A stretch of 64,000 nucleotides of DNA from Clostridium sp. M62/1 (GTDB lineage Bacteria; Bacillota; Clostridia; Lachnospirales; Lachnospiraceae). The position numbers were made by a program, and so were the translations under genes. This document shows positions 45,508 through 55,150 of the stretch, piece after piece (the first letter of the stretch is position 1; the number at the start of each line of letters is the position of its first letter). A model generated the notes under the pieces. The model searched no databases, was not told the origin of the DNA, and saw only the letters and a list, made by a program, of their open reading frames with translations. The stretch spans positions 1,680,001 through 1,744,000 of the forward strand of contig NZ_CP085988.1 in NCBI RefSeq assembly GCF_020736365.1. Reading direction: 5' to 3'.

Positions 45508-45966
45508 TTACAGCCGCAGCCCCTTAATATCCTTAATCCTCGACAGAATAATATTGCAGGATAAATCTGAAAGCCCCGGCAGTGTGAGAACCGTTTCATT
45601 CAAAAACGATTCCAACTCCTCTTGGCTGGCGGCGACGGCGTGAACGTGGAGACGGCAGCGGCCGGAAACCTGGTAGATTTGGGTGACAATATCGCAGTCC
45701 TTAAGTTTTCTGCAGCTTTCTGAAAAGCCGTCCGGAGAAAATTCCATCTCGAAATAGCAGGAAACAGCGCCGCTGATTTTCTGAGGATTGATAATGGTCG
45801 TATACTCCTCGATAATTCCGCGCTCCTCCAAAGCCTGTATCCTGCTTTTTACGGCAACCCGGGAGAGCCCCACCCTGACGCCTATGTCGGAGTAGGACAT
45901 CCGCGCATTTTCCGTTAAAAGTGTAATAATTTTCTGATCCGTGTCGTCCAGATTTCCCAGAAACAT
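45508..45966 (-). CDS. Lrp/AsnC-family transcriptional regulator
   Basis: The 152-residue protein has an N-terminal helix-turn-helix (LDDTDQKIITLLTENARMSY, then SDIGVRVGLSRVAVKSRIQALEERGII) and a C-terminal RAM ligand-binding domain (AVSCYFEMEFSPD, IYQVSGRCRLHVHAVA). It probably senses an amino acid and controls nearby transport or metabolism. It is divergent from the MATE gene at 46331 with a 364-base shared region, so that exporter is a possible target. Confidence 0.9.
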   Translation of the reverse strand: MFLGNLDDTDQKIITLLTENARMSYSDIGVRVGLSRVAVKSRIQALEERGIIEEYTTIINPQKISGAVSCYFEMEFSPDGFSESCRKLKDCDIVTQIYQVSGRCRLHVHAVAASQEELESFLNETVLTLPGLSDLSCNIILSRIKDIKGLRL

Positions 45967-46244
45967 GAGGTGATTCCTTTCTTAATCTTAAATTGCTTGT
46001 ATAATTCTGCATGATACAGCAGTATTTACAGCTCCTGCCCAAGGCCATTCTGTGACAGAGTTTGTGAAAAAGAGCAGGAGTTTACCCGCCCTGGCTGGAC
46101 CAAAATCCAGCGCTCGGCTTTCAGCAGTGAATGCTGAAACCGGAATGCGCAGGTATAATGACTGATCCGCAGTCATTATACCATACAGCCGAGGAACCGG
46201 ACAACTGGTTTGGTCAAAGCTGCGGCGGCCAGTGCCTCTTTTTG

Positions 46245-46274
46245 TTGACACACCTCCGTTTTTTCTGCTATGAT
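46245..46274 (+). promoter_or_regulatory. Promoter of the MATE gene
   Basis: TTGACA, 18 bases, TATGAT, 56 bases before the start at 46331. The rest of the divergent region 45967-46244 shows no gene. Confidence 0.7.
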
Positions 46275-46330
46275 AGACAAAATGTTTTCTTCAAAACGAA
46301 AGTACACTCTTACGAAACGGAAGTGAAACC

Positions 46331-47725
46331 ATGAGCAAAACCATGAGCAAAACCATGAGAGAAACACTGACAGCTGGCCGCAGCATTGATCTGACAAGCG
46401 GCCCGGTAGCCCGCTCCATGTGGCTGTTTGCCCTGCCTCTGATGGCTGGAAACCTGCTTCAGCAGTTTTATAATGTAGCAGATACTCTGATCGTGGGTCG
46501 TTTTCTGGGGGCCGGGGCCCTGGCGGCGGTGGGATCCTCCTACACGGTCATGACATTTCTCACCTCGGTGATTCTGGGGCTCTGCATGGGAAGCGGAGTT
46601 CTGTTTTCCATGCTCTGCGGGGCCGGGGAGACGGAGAGGATGAAAAACAGCTTTGTCCAGTCCTTTTTCTTTATTGCCCTGGTGACGGGCCTGGTGGAAG
46701 GGCTGGCCCTGCTTCTGATTGATCCCATGCTTGCAGTTTTCCAGATTCCCGCTGATATCCTGAAGGACACAAAAGCCTATCTGCAGATTATTTTCATAGG
46801 TCTTGTATTCACCTTTGTCTATAACTATTTTGCAGCCCTTCTAAGGGCCCTGGGAAATTCTCTTGTGCCGCTGATGTTTTTGGCAGTGTCGGCTCTGGGA
46901 AATATTGTGCTGGACCTGGTGCTGATCCTGGAATTTCATATGGGCACGGCCGGGGCGGCCTGGGCCACCATTACAGCGCAGTTCTTATCCGCCCTGGGAA
47001 TTGGAATTTATGTGTGGGTAAAAATGCCCCATCTTTTGCCGGGCAGGCGCCATTTCTACCGGGATTCGGAGATTTTGAAAAAAATTACGAGATATTCCCT
47101 TCTCACCTGCGTACAGCAGTCGGTGATGAACTTCGGCATTCTGATGGTACAGGGGCTGATTAACAGCTACGGAGTCACGGTTATGGCGGCCTTTGCGGCA
47201 GCGGTGAAGATTGATTCCTTCGCCTACATGCCGGTTCAGGATTTCGGCAATGCCTTTTCTACCTTTATTGCCCAGAACCACGGGGCCGGCAGGAAAGAAA
47301 GGATACGCCTGGGCCTTCGGGCAGCAGTGCTGAGTTCAGGGGCCTTCTGTCTTGTAATCTCCTTTGTGGTTGTGGCATTCGGAGGGAGATTGATGACTAT
47401 CTTCATCAGCCCTGAGGAAACACAGATTATCCGAATCGGCGCCCAGTATCTTCACGTGGAGGGCGCCTGCTATGTGGGAATCGGGTGCCTGTTCCTGCTC
47501 TACGGGCTTTACAGAGGCCTTGGGCATGCGGGGGTTTCAGTTATTCTCACAGTGATTTCCCTGGGAACCAGAGTTGCCCTCGCCTATCTGCTCTCCCCCA
47601 TACCGGCAGTGGGCCTTCTTGGGATCTGGTGGGCAGTGCCTATTGGCTGGTTTCTGGCGGATATTGCAGGATTTGCATATTTCTGGAAACTGGATAGAAA
47701 GGAGAAGAGGGAAGCAATATCTTGA
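46331..47725 (+). CDS. MATE-family efflux transporter
   Basis: The 464-residue protein has 12 hydrophobic segments and MATE repeats (SMWLFALPLMAGNLLQQFYN, then VADTLIVGRFLG in the first half; VQQSVMNFGILMVQGLINSY in the second). It is similar to but distinct from the MATE protein at 31422. It exports cations or drugs. The gene lies opposite an Lrp/AsnC regulator and ends at a strong terminator. The N-terminus repeats MSKTMSKTM, giving two possible starts 15 bases apart. Confidence 0.9.
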   Translation: MSKTMSKTMRETLTAGRSIDLTSGPVARSMWLFALPLMAGNLLQQFYNVADTLIVGRFLGAGALAAVGSSYTVMTFLTSVILGLCMGSGVLFSMLCGAGETERMKNSFVQSFFFIALVTGLVEGLALLLIDPMLAVFQIPADILKDTKAYLQIIFIGLVFTFVYNYFAALLRALGNSLVPLMFLAVSALGNIVLDLVLILEFHMGTAGAAWATITAQFLSALGIGIYVWVKMPHLLPGRRHFYRDSEILKKITRYSLLTCVQQSVMNFGILMVQGLINSYGVTVMAAFAAAVKIDSFAYMPVQDFGNAFSTFIAQNHGAGRKERIRLGLRAAVLSSGAFCLVISFVVVAFGGRLMTIFISPEETQIIRIGAQYLHVEGACYVGIGCLFLLYGLYRGLGHAGVSVILTVISLGTRVALAYLLSPIPAVGLLGIWWAVPIGWFLADIAGFAYFWKLDRKEKREAIS

Positions 47726-47759
47726 AATAATGAAAGTCAGCAATGACGGTGAATCAGGA

Positions 47760-47800
47760 AAACGGGGCCGGCAGCCATATTTGGGAAGCCGGCCCCGTTT
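47760..47800 (+). terminator. Terminator of the MATE gene
   Basis: Perfect 13-bp arms AAACGGGGCCGGC and GCCGGCCCCGTTT. Strong stem with T-rich 3' end. Confidence 0.85.
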
Positions 47801-48046
47801 GTCTGATCGCCCCCGACGGTTGAACAGGACTTCTCTGAGAAGGAGCTTAAATCGGAGGCAGCTTTACGTACAGGGAAGCAGCAGGAAAATTGCAAAAAAA
47901 TTGCAGGAAAATTGCAGGAAATCTGATTTTTATGCAGGCGGGACCGCTCTCCTGCTTCTGCAATCACATCACAGCCGCCCGGATGCGTAGAATTGCCTTT
48001 AAAAAGGCAGACTATCTGGAAAGGATCCGAAAGTGAGGAATATCTC

Positions 48047-48075
48047 TTGACATATACCCTAATAGGGTATACAAT
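48047..48075 (+). promoter_or_regulatory. copA promoter with CsoR-type copper operator
   Basis: TTGACA (48047-48052), 17 bases, TACAAT (48070-48075). The perfect 19-bp palindrome TATACCCTAATAGGGTATA (48053-48071) fills the spacer. TACCC...GGGTA palindromes are the known operators of CsoR copper-sensing repressors. The 47801-48046 stretch before it holds no gene, only three AAATTGCAGG-like repeats near 47886-47920. Confidence 0.85.
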
Positions 48076-48099
48076 GTTATCAGAAAAGGAGGTATACAG

Positions 48100-50724
48100 A
48101 TGGAACAGTACACTGTGACAGGTATGAGCTGCGCTGCATGCAGCACCCGTGTGGAGAAGGCTGTGTCAAAGGTGGAGGGCGTGACTTCCTGCTCCGTTAG
48201 CCTTCTGACAAATTCCATGGGTGTTGAAGGTACAGCAAAGCCTCAGGATATAATTGCGGCTGTGGAAGCTGCAGGCTACGGAGCTTCCTTAAAGGGAGGC
48301 ACCGGCAGCGCAAAGGAGTCATCGAGGAGAGCAGGTTCCAGTACGGGGGAGGAGATGCTGAAAGACAGGGAAACTCCTGTGCTGAAAAGGCGGCTTCTCT
48401 GGTCCCTTGGCTTTCTCCTCGTTCTCATGTATTTTTCCATGGGACATATGATGTGGGGGTGGCCGGTTCCGGCCTTTCTCGCCGCAAACCATGTGGCTAT
48501 GGGGCTTTTGCAGCTCCTTCTGACAATCGCGGTGATGGTGATTAACCAGAAATTTTTTATAAGCGGTTTTAAGAGCCTGTGGCACAGGGCGCCGAACATG
48601 GATACCCTGGTTGCTCTCGGCTCCGGCGTATCCTTCGTTTACAGCACCTACGCCCTGTTTGCCATGACAGATGCCCAGATGAAGGGTGACATGGCTGCGG
48701 TGATGGGGTATATGCATGAATTCTACTTTGAATCTGCCGCCATGATCCTGACCTTGATTACAGTCGGGAAGATGCTGGAGGCCCGCTCCAAGGGAAAAAC
48801 CACGGATGCTCTGAAAAATCTGATGAAACTGGCTCCCAAGACTGCCTGCATCATAAAGGACGGGAAGGAGGAGACCGTTTCCATTGAAGAGGTGGCAAAG
48901 GGCGATATTTTCGTGGTGCGTCCCGGAGAAAATATCCCGGTAGACGGAGTGATTATAGAGGGAAGCAGCGCGGTCAATGAGTCGGCTCTGACAGGGGAGA
49001 GCATTCCCGTGGACAAGGAGCCCGGCCATAAGGTGTCTGCGGCTACCCTGAACCAGTCGGGATTTATCCGCTGCGAGGCCACAAGAGTCGGTGAGGACAC
49101 CACATTTTCTCAGATTATCCAGATGGTCAGCGACGCGGCTGCGACGAAAGCCCCCATTGCCAAGGTGGCGGATCGGGTGTCAGGCGTCTTTGTCCCGGCG
49201 GTAATTGCCATTTCAGCGGTGACGATTCTTGTGTGGCTGTTTTTGGGCCAGACCTTTGGTTTTGCTCTGGCAAGGGGGATCTCCGTCCTCGTCATCAGCT
49301 GCCCCTGCGCCCTTGGCCTTGCCACCCCGGTAGCTATCATGGTGGGGAATGGAATCGGGGCAAAAAACGGCATTCTGTTTAAGACGGCTGTTTCCCTGGA
49401 GGAGGCGGGAAAGACAGAGATTGTCGCTCTCGACAAGACGGGAACGATTACCCTTGGTGAACCGAATGTGACGGACCTGATCCCTGCAGAAGGCGTGGCA
49501 GAACGGGAGCTTCTCTCCCTTGCCTGTGCCCTGGAGAAAAAGAGCGAGCATCCTCTTGCCCGCGCAGTGCTTAAGAAGGCGGAGGAGGAAGGGCTGAACG
49601 GGGCTGAGGTCACGGAATTTGAGGCTCTTGTGGGAAACGGGCTGTCAGGAAAGCTGGACGGGAAAGAGCTGCTTGGAGGAAGCCTTTCCTTTGTAAGCAG
49701 TCAGGCAGCTGTTTCTGAACAGATGAGGAACCGGGCAGAGGAGCTTGCCGGAGAGGGAAAAACGCCTCTTCTGTTTGCGGCAGACGGGACCCTTGCGGGG
49801 ATCATCGCAGTGGCTGATATTATCAAGGAGGACAGCCCGAAGGCGGTGAAGGAGCTTCAGAATATGGGAATCCGTGTCGTCATGCTGACCGGAGACAATG
49901 AGAGGACGGCGAAAGCCGTCGGCGCCCAGGCCGGAGTGGACGAGGTAATTGCCGGAGTCCTTCCGGACGGTAAGGAGGCTGTGATCAGAAAGCTCAGAGA
50001 ACAGGGGAAGGTGACCATGGTAGGCGATGGAATCAATGACGCCCCGGCTCTCACCAGGGCGGATATCGGAATTGCCATCGGGGCAGGAACGGATGTGGCG
50101 ATTGACGCGGCAGACGTGGTTCTGATGAAAAGCCGCCTGAGCGATGTGCCGGCAGCTATCCGCCTGAGCCGGGCTGCTCTCAGAAATATCCACGAGAACC
50201 TGTTCTGGGCCTTCTTCTACAATGTAATCGGGATTCCCCTTGCAGCCGGCGTCTGGATCCCGCTGTTTGGATGGAAGCTGAATCCCATGTTCGCAGCTGC
50301 GGCTATGAGCCTGTCCAGCTTCTGCGTCGTATCAAACGCTCTGCGCCTGAACTTTTTCGATATCAGGAACGGGGCGAAGGATAAAAAATTAAAGAAAAAG
50401 CACCATGGCCAAGAGACGGCTGCAATGTTTAAAAATGAGAGCTGTGAAAGCAGCTGTCAGCCTGCAGAGAGGCCGGATGGAAACAGCCAGGGGGCAGAAA
50501 AGGAGGAAAAGATAGTGGAAAAGACAATGACAATTGAGGGAATGATGTGCGGACACTGTGAGGCCAGGGTGAAAAAGACACTGGAGGCCATTCCGGGAGT
50601 GACAGAGGCCCAGGTAAGCCATGAGAAGGGAACTGCTGTGGTTTCCATGAGCGCTCAGGTGGCCGACGATGTGTTAAAAGAGGCAGTGGAGGCTCAGGAC
50701 TACAAGGTGACTGGAATTCAGTAG
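48100..50724 (+). CDS. copA: Copper-exporting P1B-type ATPase with N- and C-terminal metal-binding domains
   Basis: The 874-residue pump exports Cu+. An N-terminal heavy-metal domain has Cys11 and Cys14 (MSCAACS). The membrane CPC motif is Cys401-Pro-Cys403, the phosphorylation motif DKTGTIT starts at Asp445, HP occurs in KSEHPLARA, and GDGINDAP precedes the final helices. Unusually, a Lys/Glu-rich linker (about 750-800) leads to a second heavy-metal domain at the C-terminus (MMCGHCEA, Cys817/Cys820), resembling a fused CopZ chaperone. The promoter carries a CsoR-type operator, but csoR is not in the window. Confidence 0.95.
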   Translation: MEQYTVTGMSCAACSTRVEKAVSKVEGVTSCSVSLLTNSMGVEGTAKPQDIIAAVEAAGYGASLKGGTGSAKESSRRAGSSTGEEMLKDRETPVLKRRLLWSLGFLLVLMYFSMGHMMWGWPVPAFLAANHVAMGLLQLLLTIAVMVINQKFFISGFKSLWHRAPNMDTLVALGSGVSFVYSTYALFAMTDAQMKGDMAAVMGYMHEFYFESAAMILTLITVGKMLEARSKGKTTDALKNLMKLAPKTACIIKDGKEETVSIEEVAKGDIFVVRPGENIPVDGVIIEGSSAVNESALTGESIPVDKEPGHKVSAATLNQSGFIRCEATRVGEDTTFSQIIQMVSDAAATKAPIAKVADRVSGVFVPAVIAISAVTILVWLFLGQTFGFALARGISVLVISCPCALGLATPVAIMVGNGIGAKNGILFKTAVSLEEAGKTEIVALDKTGTITLGEPNVTDLIPAEGVAERELLSLACALEKKSEHPLARAVLKKAEEEGLNGAEVTEFEALVGNGLSGKLDGKELLGGSLSFVSSQAAVSEQMRNRAEELAGEGKTPLLFAADGTLAGIIAVADIIKEDSPKAVKELQNMGIRVVMLTGDNERTAKAVGAQAGVDEVIAGVLPDGKEAVIRKLREQGKVTMVGDGINDAPALTRADIGIAIGAGTDVAIDAADVVLMKSRLSDVPAAIRLSRAALRNIHENLFWAFFYNVIGIPLAAGVWIPLFGWKLNPMFAAAAMSLSSFCVVSNALRLNFFDIRNGAKDKKLKKKHHGQETAAMFKNESCESSCQPAERPDGNSQGAEKEEKIVEKTMTIEGMMCGHCEARVKKTLEAIPGVTEAQVSHEKGTAVVSMSAQVADDVLKEAVEAQDYKVTGIQ

Positions 50725-50752
50725 CAGCCTCTCAGGCCGCACAGGCAGATGC

Positions 50753-50787
50753 ACCGCCGTATGGGATAACCTGTACGGCGGTTTTTT
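50753..50787 (+). terminator. Terminator of copA
   Basis: ACCGCCGTA (50753-50761) and TACGGCGGT (50774-50782) form a perfect 9-bp stem followed by TTTTTT. Confidence 0.92.
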
Positions 50788-50966
50788 GGTGTGCCCGGCG
50801 GGGCGCCATCCTTGGCAAAAACCGGGTAAAAAACAGAAAAATTTCAGAAAAGCTCCGGAAACCTGAGAGAAGTAAAAGAAAGAAGGGCACAGGACTGGAA
50901 AAACCTGCAGATAGGTGGTATGATGTTACAGTTCAGGATTAACAGAAAGAGAAGAGGGGAGCGCAG

Positions 50967-53636
50967 ATGGAAAGAGAAAAACAGAGGCTTGCCAAAAGTC
51001 AGAAAATCTCAAAAGTTTCCGGCTGGGTCCTGGTGGTGCTGCTGAGCGTCTTTGTGCTGTTTACGATATTCAGTGTCCGCCATCTGATGGAACGGCTGGA
51101 TGATATCAGACGCCACCCCTTCCAGGTGATGGATGCAGGCGGCACGCTGCAGAATGATATGGACCGGATCAGAAACAGCTTTGAGCAGTTAAAGCACATT
51201 AATACGCCAAAGGTTGTAGAGGAGATCCGAGGTGAAATTTCCCTTATTTATGAGGACACAGACCGCCAGATGGAAATTCTGAGGGAAAGCTATCTGGGAG
51301 ACCAGGAGGATCTGGAAAACCTGTCAGAGCTCATGGATGAGATCGGGAAAGAGCAGGATGCATTTCTGGATTATGCGGCCGCAGATGACAGGAGCGAGGA
51401 TGAGATTGTAAGCTACAGCACCAGACACCTGGAGGAGCTGTATCAGGAGTTTGACAGCCAGCTGGGGGAGGTTCTCGACTTTGCCAGAAACAAGGTGGAG
51501 TATTTTTACTTTGAGGCGGACCGCTTCTGCTTTTTTGCCATTTTGACGTCCTGCCTGGTATTCGGGGCAGCCCTGATCATTCTCTTCATCTATAAATATC
51601 TGCTGGGAAGACAGACAGAGCAGCTGAAGAGACAGAATCAGCTCTTTGAGCTGCTCTCCAGAAATATTGACAATATCTTCATGATCAATGATCTGCACCA
51701 CCCGGAGCGGAATTACATCTCAGAAAATGCCGGGAGAATTCTGGGCTTTAAACCGGATCCGAAGAAGGTTTCCCCGACGATTCTGTTTGAATATATGGAT
51801 GAGCAGGACAGAGAAAAGGTAAAACGGGTCTTTGACACAGTGGGGGAGAGCTACTGGAGCTGTACCTTTCATTACCGTCATCCTGCCCTGGCCGGGGAGC
51901 GGATTTTCCTGCTGCAGACCTACCGGATATGGACAGAGGGGGAGGATCGCTTCATCACAGTTCTGACGGATCAGACGCAGATTCTGTCTACCCAGAAGGA
52001 GCTGGAGGCTGCCATCCAGCAGGCTGAGAAGGCGAACAGAGCAAAGAGCGAATTTCTTTCCCGCATGTCCCATGAGATACGCACGCCGATGAACGGAATT
52101 ATCGGAATGGGAATGATTGCCATGCAGAATCTCGGCGACAGCAGCCGTGTGGAGGACTGCATCCGAAAAATCAATCTCTCCTCCCGCCACCTTCTGACGC
52201 TGATCAACGATGTTCTCGACATGTCGAAAATCGAGAGCGGAAGAATCGAGATAAAGAGAGATGTGTTTGACTTCCGGCTGTTTCTGGAGTCTGTCAGCAA
52301 TGTCATAAGCGGGCAGGCCAGAGATAAGGGGCTGAATTTCGATGTGATCTTTCTGGGCGATATGGAAGAGGAGCTGTTCGGGGATGCGCTGCGGGTCAAC
52401 CAGATTCTCATGAATCTGCTCTCCAATGCGCTGAAATTTACACCGGAGGGAGGAAGTATTGTCCTGCGGATAGCCAAGATGGATGAGGACAGTACGACTG
52501 TCTGGCTGAAGTTTGAGGTCAGCGACACAGGATGCGGAATAGAAGAGAAAAACTATGAGAAGATTTTTATGCCCTTTGAGCAGGAACATGAGGACATCAG
52601 CCATGTGTACGGAGGAACCGGGCTGGGGCTGTCTATCTCCAGAAGATTTGCTGAGCTGATGGATGGAAGGCTTACCGTCTCAAGCCAGGTTGGAAAGGGG
52701 AGCACCTTTACTCTGACCATGCCCTTTGGCCGTGTGGAGAAGAGGGAAAGCCGTGAGAGCCGTGAGAGGCGGGAGACGGACTTCAGCCACCTGCGGGTTC
52801 TGGCAGTGGATGACGACCCCGACTGCCTGACTCATATAAAACTCCTCCTGAAAAAGCTGGGAGCTAAGGCTGATACGGCCATATCCTGCGAGGAGGCAGT
52901 TGAAAAGGCCCGTCTGGCCTACAGTGCCGGGGAGGATTACGATGTCTGCCTGGCAGACTGGAAGATGCCCTCCGGCGATGGAGTCGAGACAATCAGGAGA
53001 CTCAGAAAGCTGCCTGGAAGAAAGATAGCCGCCGCGCTGGTGACAGCCTATGACACAGACGAGATCCGAAGGGACGCGGAGCTGGCCGGCGCAGCCTGCG
53101 TGGTGGAAAAGCCCCTGTTTGAGTCCACACTTTCCGCCCTTCTGACAAAGCTGCTGAAAGAGAAACAGCAGGAGAAGCAGGAGGAAAAGCAGGAGGAGAA
53201 AACCGCTCAGAAATCTCAGAACTTCCCGGAGGGAAATTTCGGCGGACTCAGGTTTCTGGTTGTGGAGGACAATGATCTGAACAGGGAAATCGCCGTCACG
53301 CTGTTTTCCTCCTTTGGGGCAGAAGTGGAAACGGCAGTAAACGGAAAGGAAGCTGTGGAGGCCTTTGAGACCTCAGAGCCGGGATTTTTTGATCTAATTC
53401 TGATGGATGTGCAGATGCCGGTGATGGATGGATATGAGGCCACAAGAATTATCCGCTCTTTGGACAGGGAGGACGGACGGGAAATTCCCATCCTGGCTAT
53501 GACGGCCAATGCCTTCTCAGAGGACAAGGCAAAGAGCATGGCCTGCGGCATGGACGGTCATATCAGCAAGCCTATTGATTTAAAAGAGGTTGTTGAGAAA
53601 ATTGAGAGGGTTCTGAAAAAGAGGGGAAAAGGTTAG
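50967..53636 (+). CDS. Hybrid sensor histidine kinase with two receiver domains
   Basis: The 889-residue protein has a membrane helix at about 17-40, an extracellular helical sensor region (about 40-185), a second helix at about 187-212, a PAS-like domain (about 225-340), HisKA with His369 in SHEIRTPMNGI, and an HATPase domain (NLLSNALKFTPEGGS, GTGLGLSISRRF). Two receivers follow: one with Asp664 (CLADWKMPSGDG) and one with Asp814 (LILMDVQMPVMDGYEA), joined by a Gln/Glu/Lys-rich linker. A phosphorelay through an external HPt protein is expected; no output domain is present. The stimulus and target are unknown. Confidence 0.93.
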   Translation: MEREKQRLAKSQKISKVSGWVLVVLLSVFVLFTIFSVRHLMERLDDIRRHPFQVMDAGGTLQNDMDRIRNSFEQLKHINTPKVVEEIRGEISLIYEDTDRQMEILRESYLGDQEDLENLSELMDEIGKEQDAFLDYAAADDRSEDEIVSYSTRHLEELYQEFDSQLGEVLDFARNKVEYFYFEADRFCFFAILTSCLVFGAALIILFIYKYLLGRQTEQLKRQNQLFELLSRNIDNIFMINDLHHPERNYISENAGRILGFKPDPKKVSPTILFEYMDEQDREKVKRVFDTVGESYWSCTFHYRHPALAGERIFLLQTYRIWTEGEDRFITVLTDQTQILSTQKELEAAIQQAEKANRAKSEFLSRMSHEIRTPMNGIIGMGMIAMQNLGDSSRVEDCIRKINLSSRHLLTLINDVLDMSKIESGRIEIKRDVFDFRLFLESVSNVISGQARDKGLNFDVIFLGDMEEELFGDALRVNQILMNLLSNALKFTPEGGSIVLRIAKMDEDSTTVWLKFEVSDTGCGIEEKNYEKIFMPFEQEHEDISHVYGGTGLGLSISRRFAELMDGRLTVSSQVGKGSTFTLTMPFGRVEKRESRESRERRETDFSHLRVLAVDDDPDCLTHIKLLLKKLGAKADTAISCEEAVEKARLAYSAGEDYDVCLADWKMPSGDGVETIRRLRKLPGRKIAAALVTAYDTDEIRRDAELAGAACVVEKPLFESTLSALLTKLLKEKQQEKQEEKQEEKTAQKSQNFPEGNFGGLRFLVVEDNDLNREIAVTLFSSFGAEVETAVNGKEAVEAFETSEPGFFDLILMDVQMPVMDGYEATRIIRSLDREDGREIPILAMTANAFSEDKAKSMACGMDGHISKPIDLKEVVEKIERVLKKRGKG

Positions 53637-53661
53637 CCCAAAACAGATGGGCAGAAAGCCG

Positions 53662-53697
53662 GCCAGGGCTGCTGGGTGAAACTGCAGCAGCCCTGGC
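53662..53697 (+). terminator. Hairpin after the hybrid kinase gene
   Basis: Perfect 13-bp arms GCCAGGGCTGCTG and CAGCAGCCCTGGC with a 10-base loop. No T run, so termination is uncertain. Confidence 0.5.
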
Positions 53698-53763
53698 TGG
53701 AAAGCGGGCAAGAAGATATATGGCTGAACTGTTACAAATTTTTAATTTTTTTGAAAAAAACAC

Positions 53764-53951
53764 TTGCATTTTTTCGGAGATGTGATATACTATCTGAGTC
53801 GCAGGTGATACGGCAAAAAACAGTAAAGCAAAAAACATATAAGGCCTGTTGGTCAAGCGGTCAAGACGACGCCCTCTCACGGCGTAAACCCGGGTTCGAT
53901 TCCCGGACAGGTCATTCGAGGAAGACATCACAGAGTTGTGGTGTCTTTTTT
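53764..53951 (+). repeat. Inverted repeat, arm 1 (tRNA-Glu promoter, gene and terminator)
   Basis: Covers TTGCAT (53764-53769), 16 bases, TATACT (53786-53791), a conserved leader, the tRNA and the terminator GACATCAC/GTGGTGTC plus TTTTTT (53924-53951). The same sequence returns in reverse orientation at 54960-55150 with the tRNA part identical and scattered differences elsewhere. Confidence 0.85.
53843..53914 (+). tRNA. tRNA-Glu (anticodon CTC)
   Basis: A 72-base cloverleaf: acceptor GGCCTGT/ACAGGTC (one G-T), anticodon stem ACGCC/GGCGT, loop CTCTCAC with anticodon CTC, T arm CCCGGGTTCGATTCCCGG. CCA is not encoded. An identical gene lies at 54997-55068 on the other strand. Confidence 0.95.
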
Positions 53952-54143
53952 GTCGTGTACAGATTTTTCCGGATTTTTTGCGGGATGAAAGCCCTTCTTC
54001 CTGACGCGGGAAGCCTTTCTTGCAAAAGGCAGGCCTGAGTGGTAAGATTTTTATAGATTCTGCGGGGAATATCCGAAAAACAAAAGACGGGATGGAAACG
54101 CAGGGGAAAAGGGCAAAACAAACTGTAAAAAGGAGGACGGAAT

Positions 54144-54668
54144 ATGGATTTTATGGAGCTTTTGCTGAACAGAAGGAGTGTCAGGGAATATACGGGAGAG
54201 GCGGTTCCGAAGGAAAAGATCGAAAAGATTCTTGAGGCCGGACTGCTCTCTCCGTCGGGGCGTAACAGGAGACCATGGGAATTTCTGGTGGTGGAGGATA
54301 AGGAGGCTCTGCTCAGGCTCTCCAGATGCCGGGAGGGGGGAGTGAAAATGCTGGAAAAGGCGGGCTGCGCCATTCTGGTGTTTGGAGACCCTCAGAAAAC
54401 GGATGTGTGGACGGAGGACTGTGCCATAGCTGTGAGCAACATGCATCTGATGGCAGAAAGCCTGGGTCTTGGAAGCTGCTGGATTCAGGGAAGGCTTAGA
54501 AAGGCCGATGGAGGAGAGAGCACAGAGGAATTCTGCCGCCGTTTGTTTGGAGTGCCGGAGGGATTGGCCCTGGAGGCAGTGCTCTCAGTAGGAATTACAG
54601 AGAAACATCCGAAACCTCATCTGCTGCAGGAGGCCGAGCGCGGGAAGGTTCATTACGGAACATTCTGA
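54144..54668 (+). CDS. Nitroreductase-family protein
   Basis: The 174-residue flavoprotein begins with FMELLLNRRSVREYTGEAVP and LEAGLLSPSGRNRRPWEFLVV, the FMN-binding start of nitroreductases. AESLGLGSCWIQGRL forms the second FMN region. It should use NAD(P)H to reduce nitro or quinone compounds; the substrate is open. The start ATG 54144 follows AGGAGG. It is the only protein gene between the two oppositely oriented tRNA-Glu copies. Confidence 0.85.
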   Translation: MDFMELLLNRRSVREYTGEAVPKEKIEKILEAGLLSPSGRNRRPWEFLVVEDKEALLRLSRCREGGVKMLEKAGCAILVFGDPQKTDVWTEDCAIAVSNMHLMAESLGLGSCWIQGRLRKADGGESTEEFCRRLFGVPEGLALEAVLSVGITEKHPKPHLLQEAERGKVHYGTF

Positions 54669-54740
54669 GCCATCCATCCCTAAGGGCTTCTCTGAAACGA
54701 AAAACTGGCAGCCTCTGGCTGCCAGAAAAGGGGAAGTAGT

Positions 54741-54830
54741 ATGAAAAAGAATTTATGTGAAAAGGCGCTCTGCCTTGTTTGTGAGATTATCATACCGAAA
54801 AAGTGTGTCCTCTTTGTTATCAGAGTGTAA
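54741..54830 (+). CDS. Possible small Cys-containing peptide (29 residues)
   Basis: A short frame with four cysteines (MKKNLCEKALCLVCEIIIPK) preceded by AGGGGAAG at a good distance, located after a perfect 9-bp hairpin (54705-54725). It has no known relative to me and could be chance. The surrounding 54669-54959 gap holds nothing else. Confidence 0.2.
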   Translation: MKKNLCEKALCLVCEIIIPKKCVLFVIRV

Positions 54831-54959
54831 AAAAAACCTAAAAATTGGAAATAATATATAAAAATACCTGTGAGCAGAACTGAAAGGGGAGATGCAGAGG
54901 AAAAAGAGCATGAGGGGATAGGGCGAAAGGATACAGGTAAGGGCTGTGGTTTCTAACAG

Positions 54960-55150
54960 AAAAAAGACATCACAATTCTGTGATGTCCATTTTAAATGAC
55001 CTGTCCGGGAATCGAACCCGGGTTTACGCCGTGAGAGGGCGTCGTCTTGACCGCTTGACCAACAGGCCTTATCTACTCTTTAATTTACTGTTTCTTTGCC
55101 GTATCACCTGCGACTTGGATAGTATATCATATTTCCGGAAAAATGCAAGT
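54960..55150 (-). repeat. Inverted repeat, arm 2 (second tRNA-Glu locus)
   Basis: Minus-strand counterpart of 53764-53951. The -35 TTGCAT (55143-55148) and -10 TATACT (55121-55126) keep the same 16-base spacing. The terminator GACATCAC/GTGATGTC with TTTTTT occupies 54960-54987. The leader (GTCGCAGGTGATACGGCAAA) is nearly the same as in arm 1. Confidence 0.85.
54997..55068 (-). tRNA. tRNA-Glu (anticodon CTC), second copy
   Basis: Reverse complement of the tRNA at 53843-53914 with no differences. It is transcribed toward the first copy from its own promoter. Confidence 0.95.
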
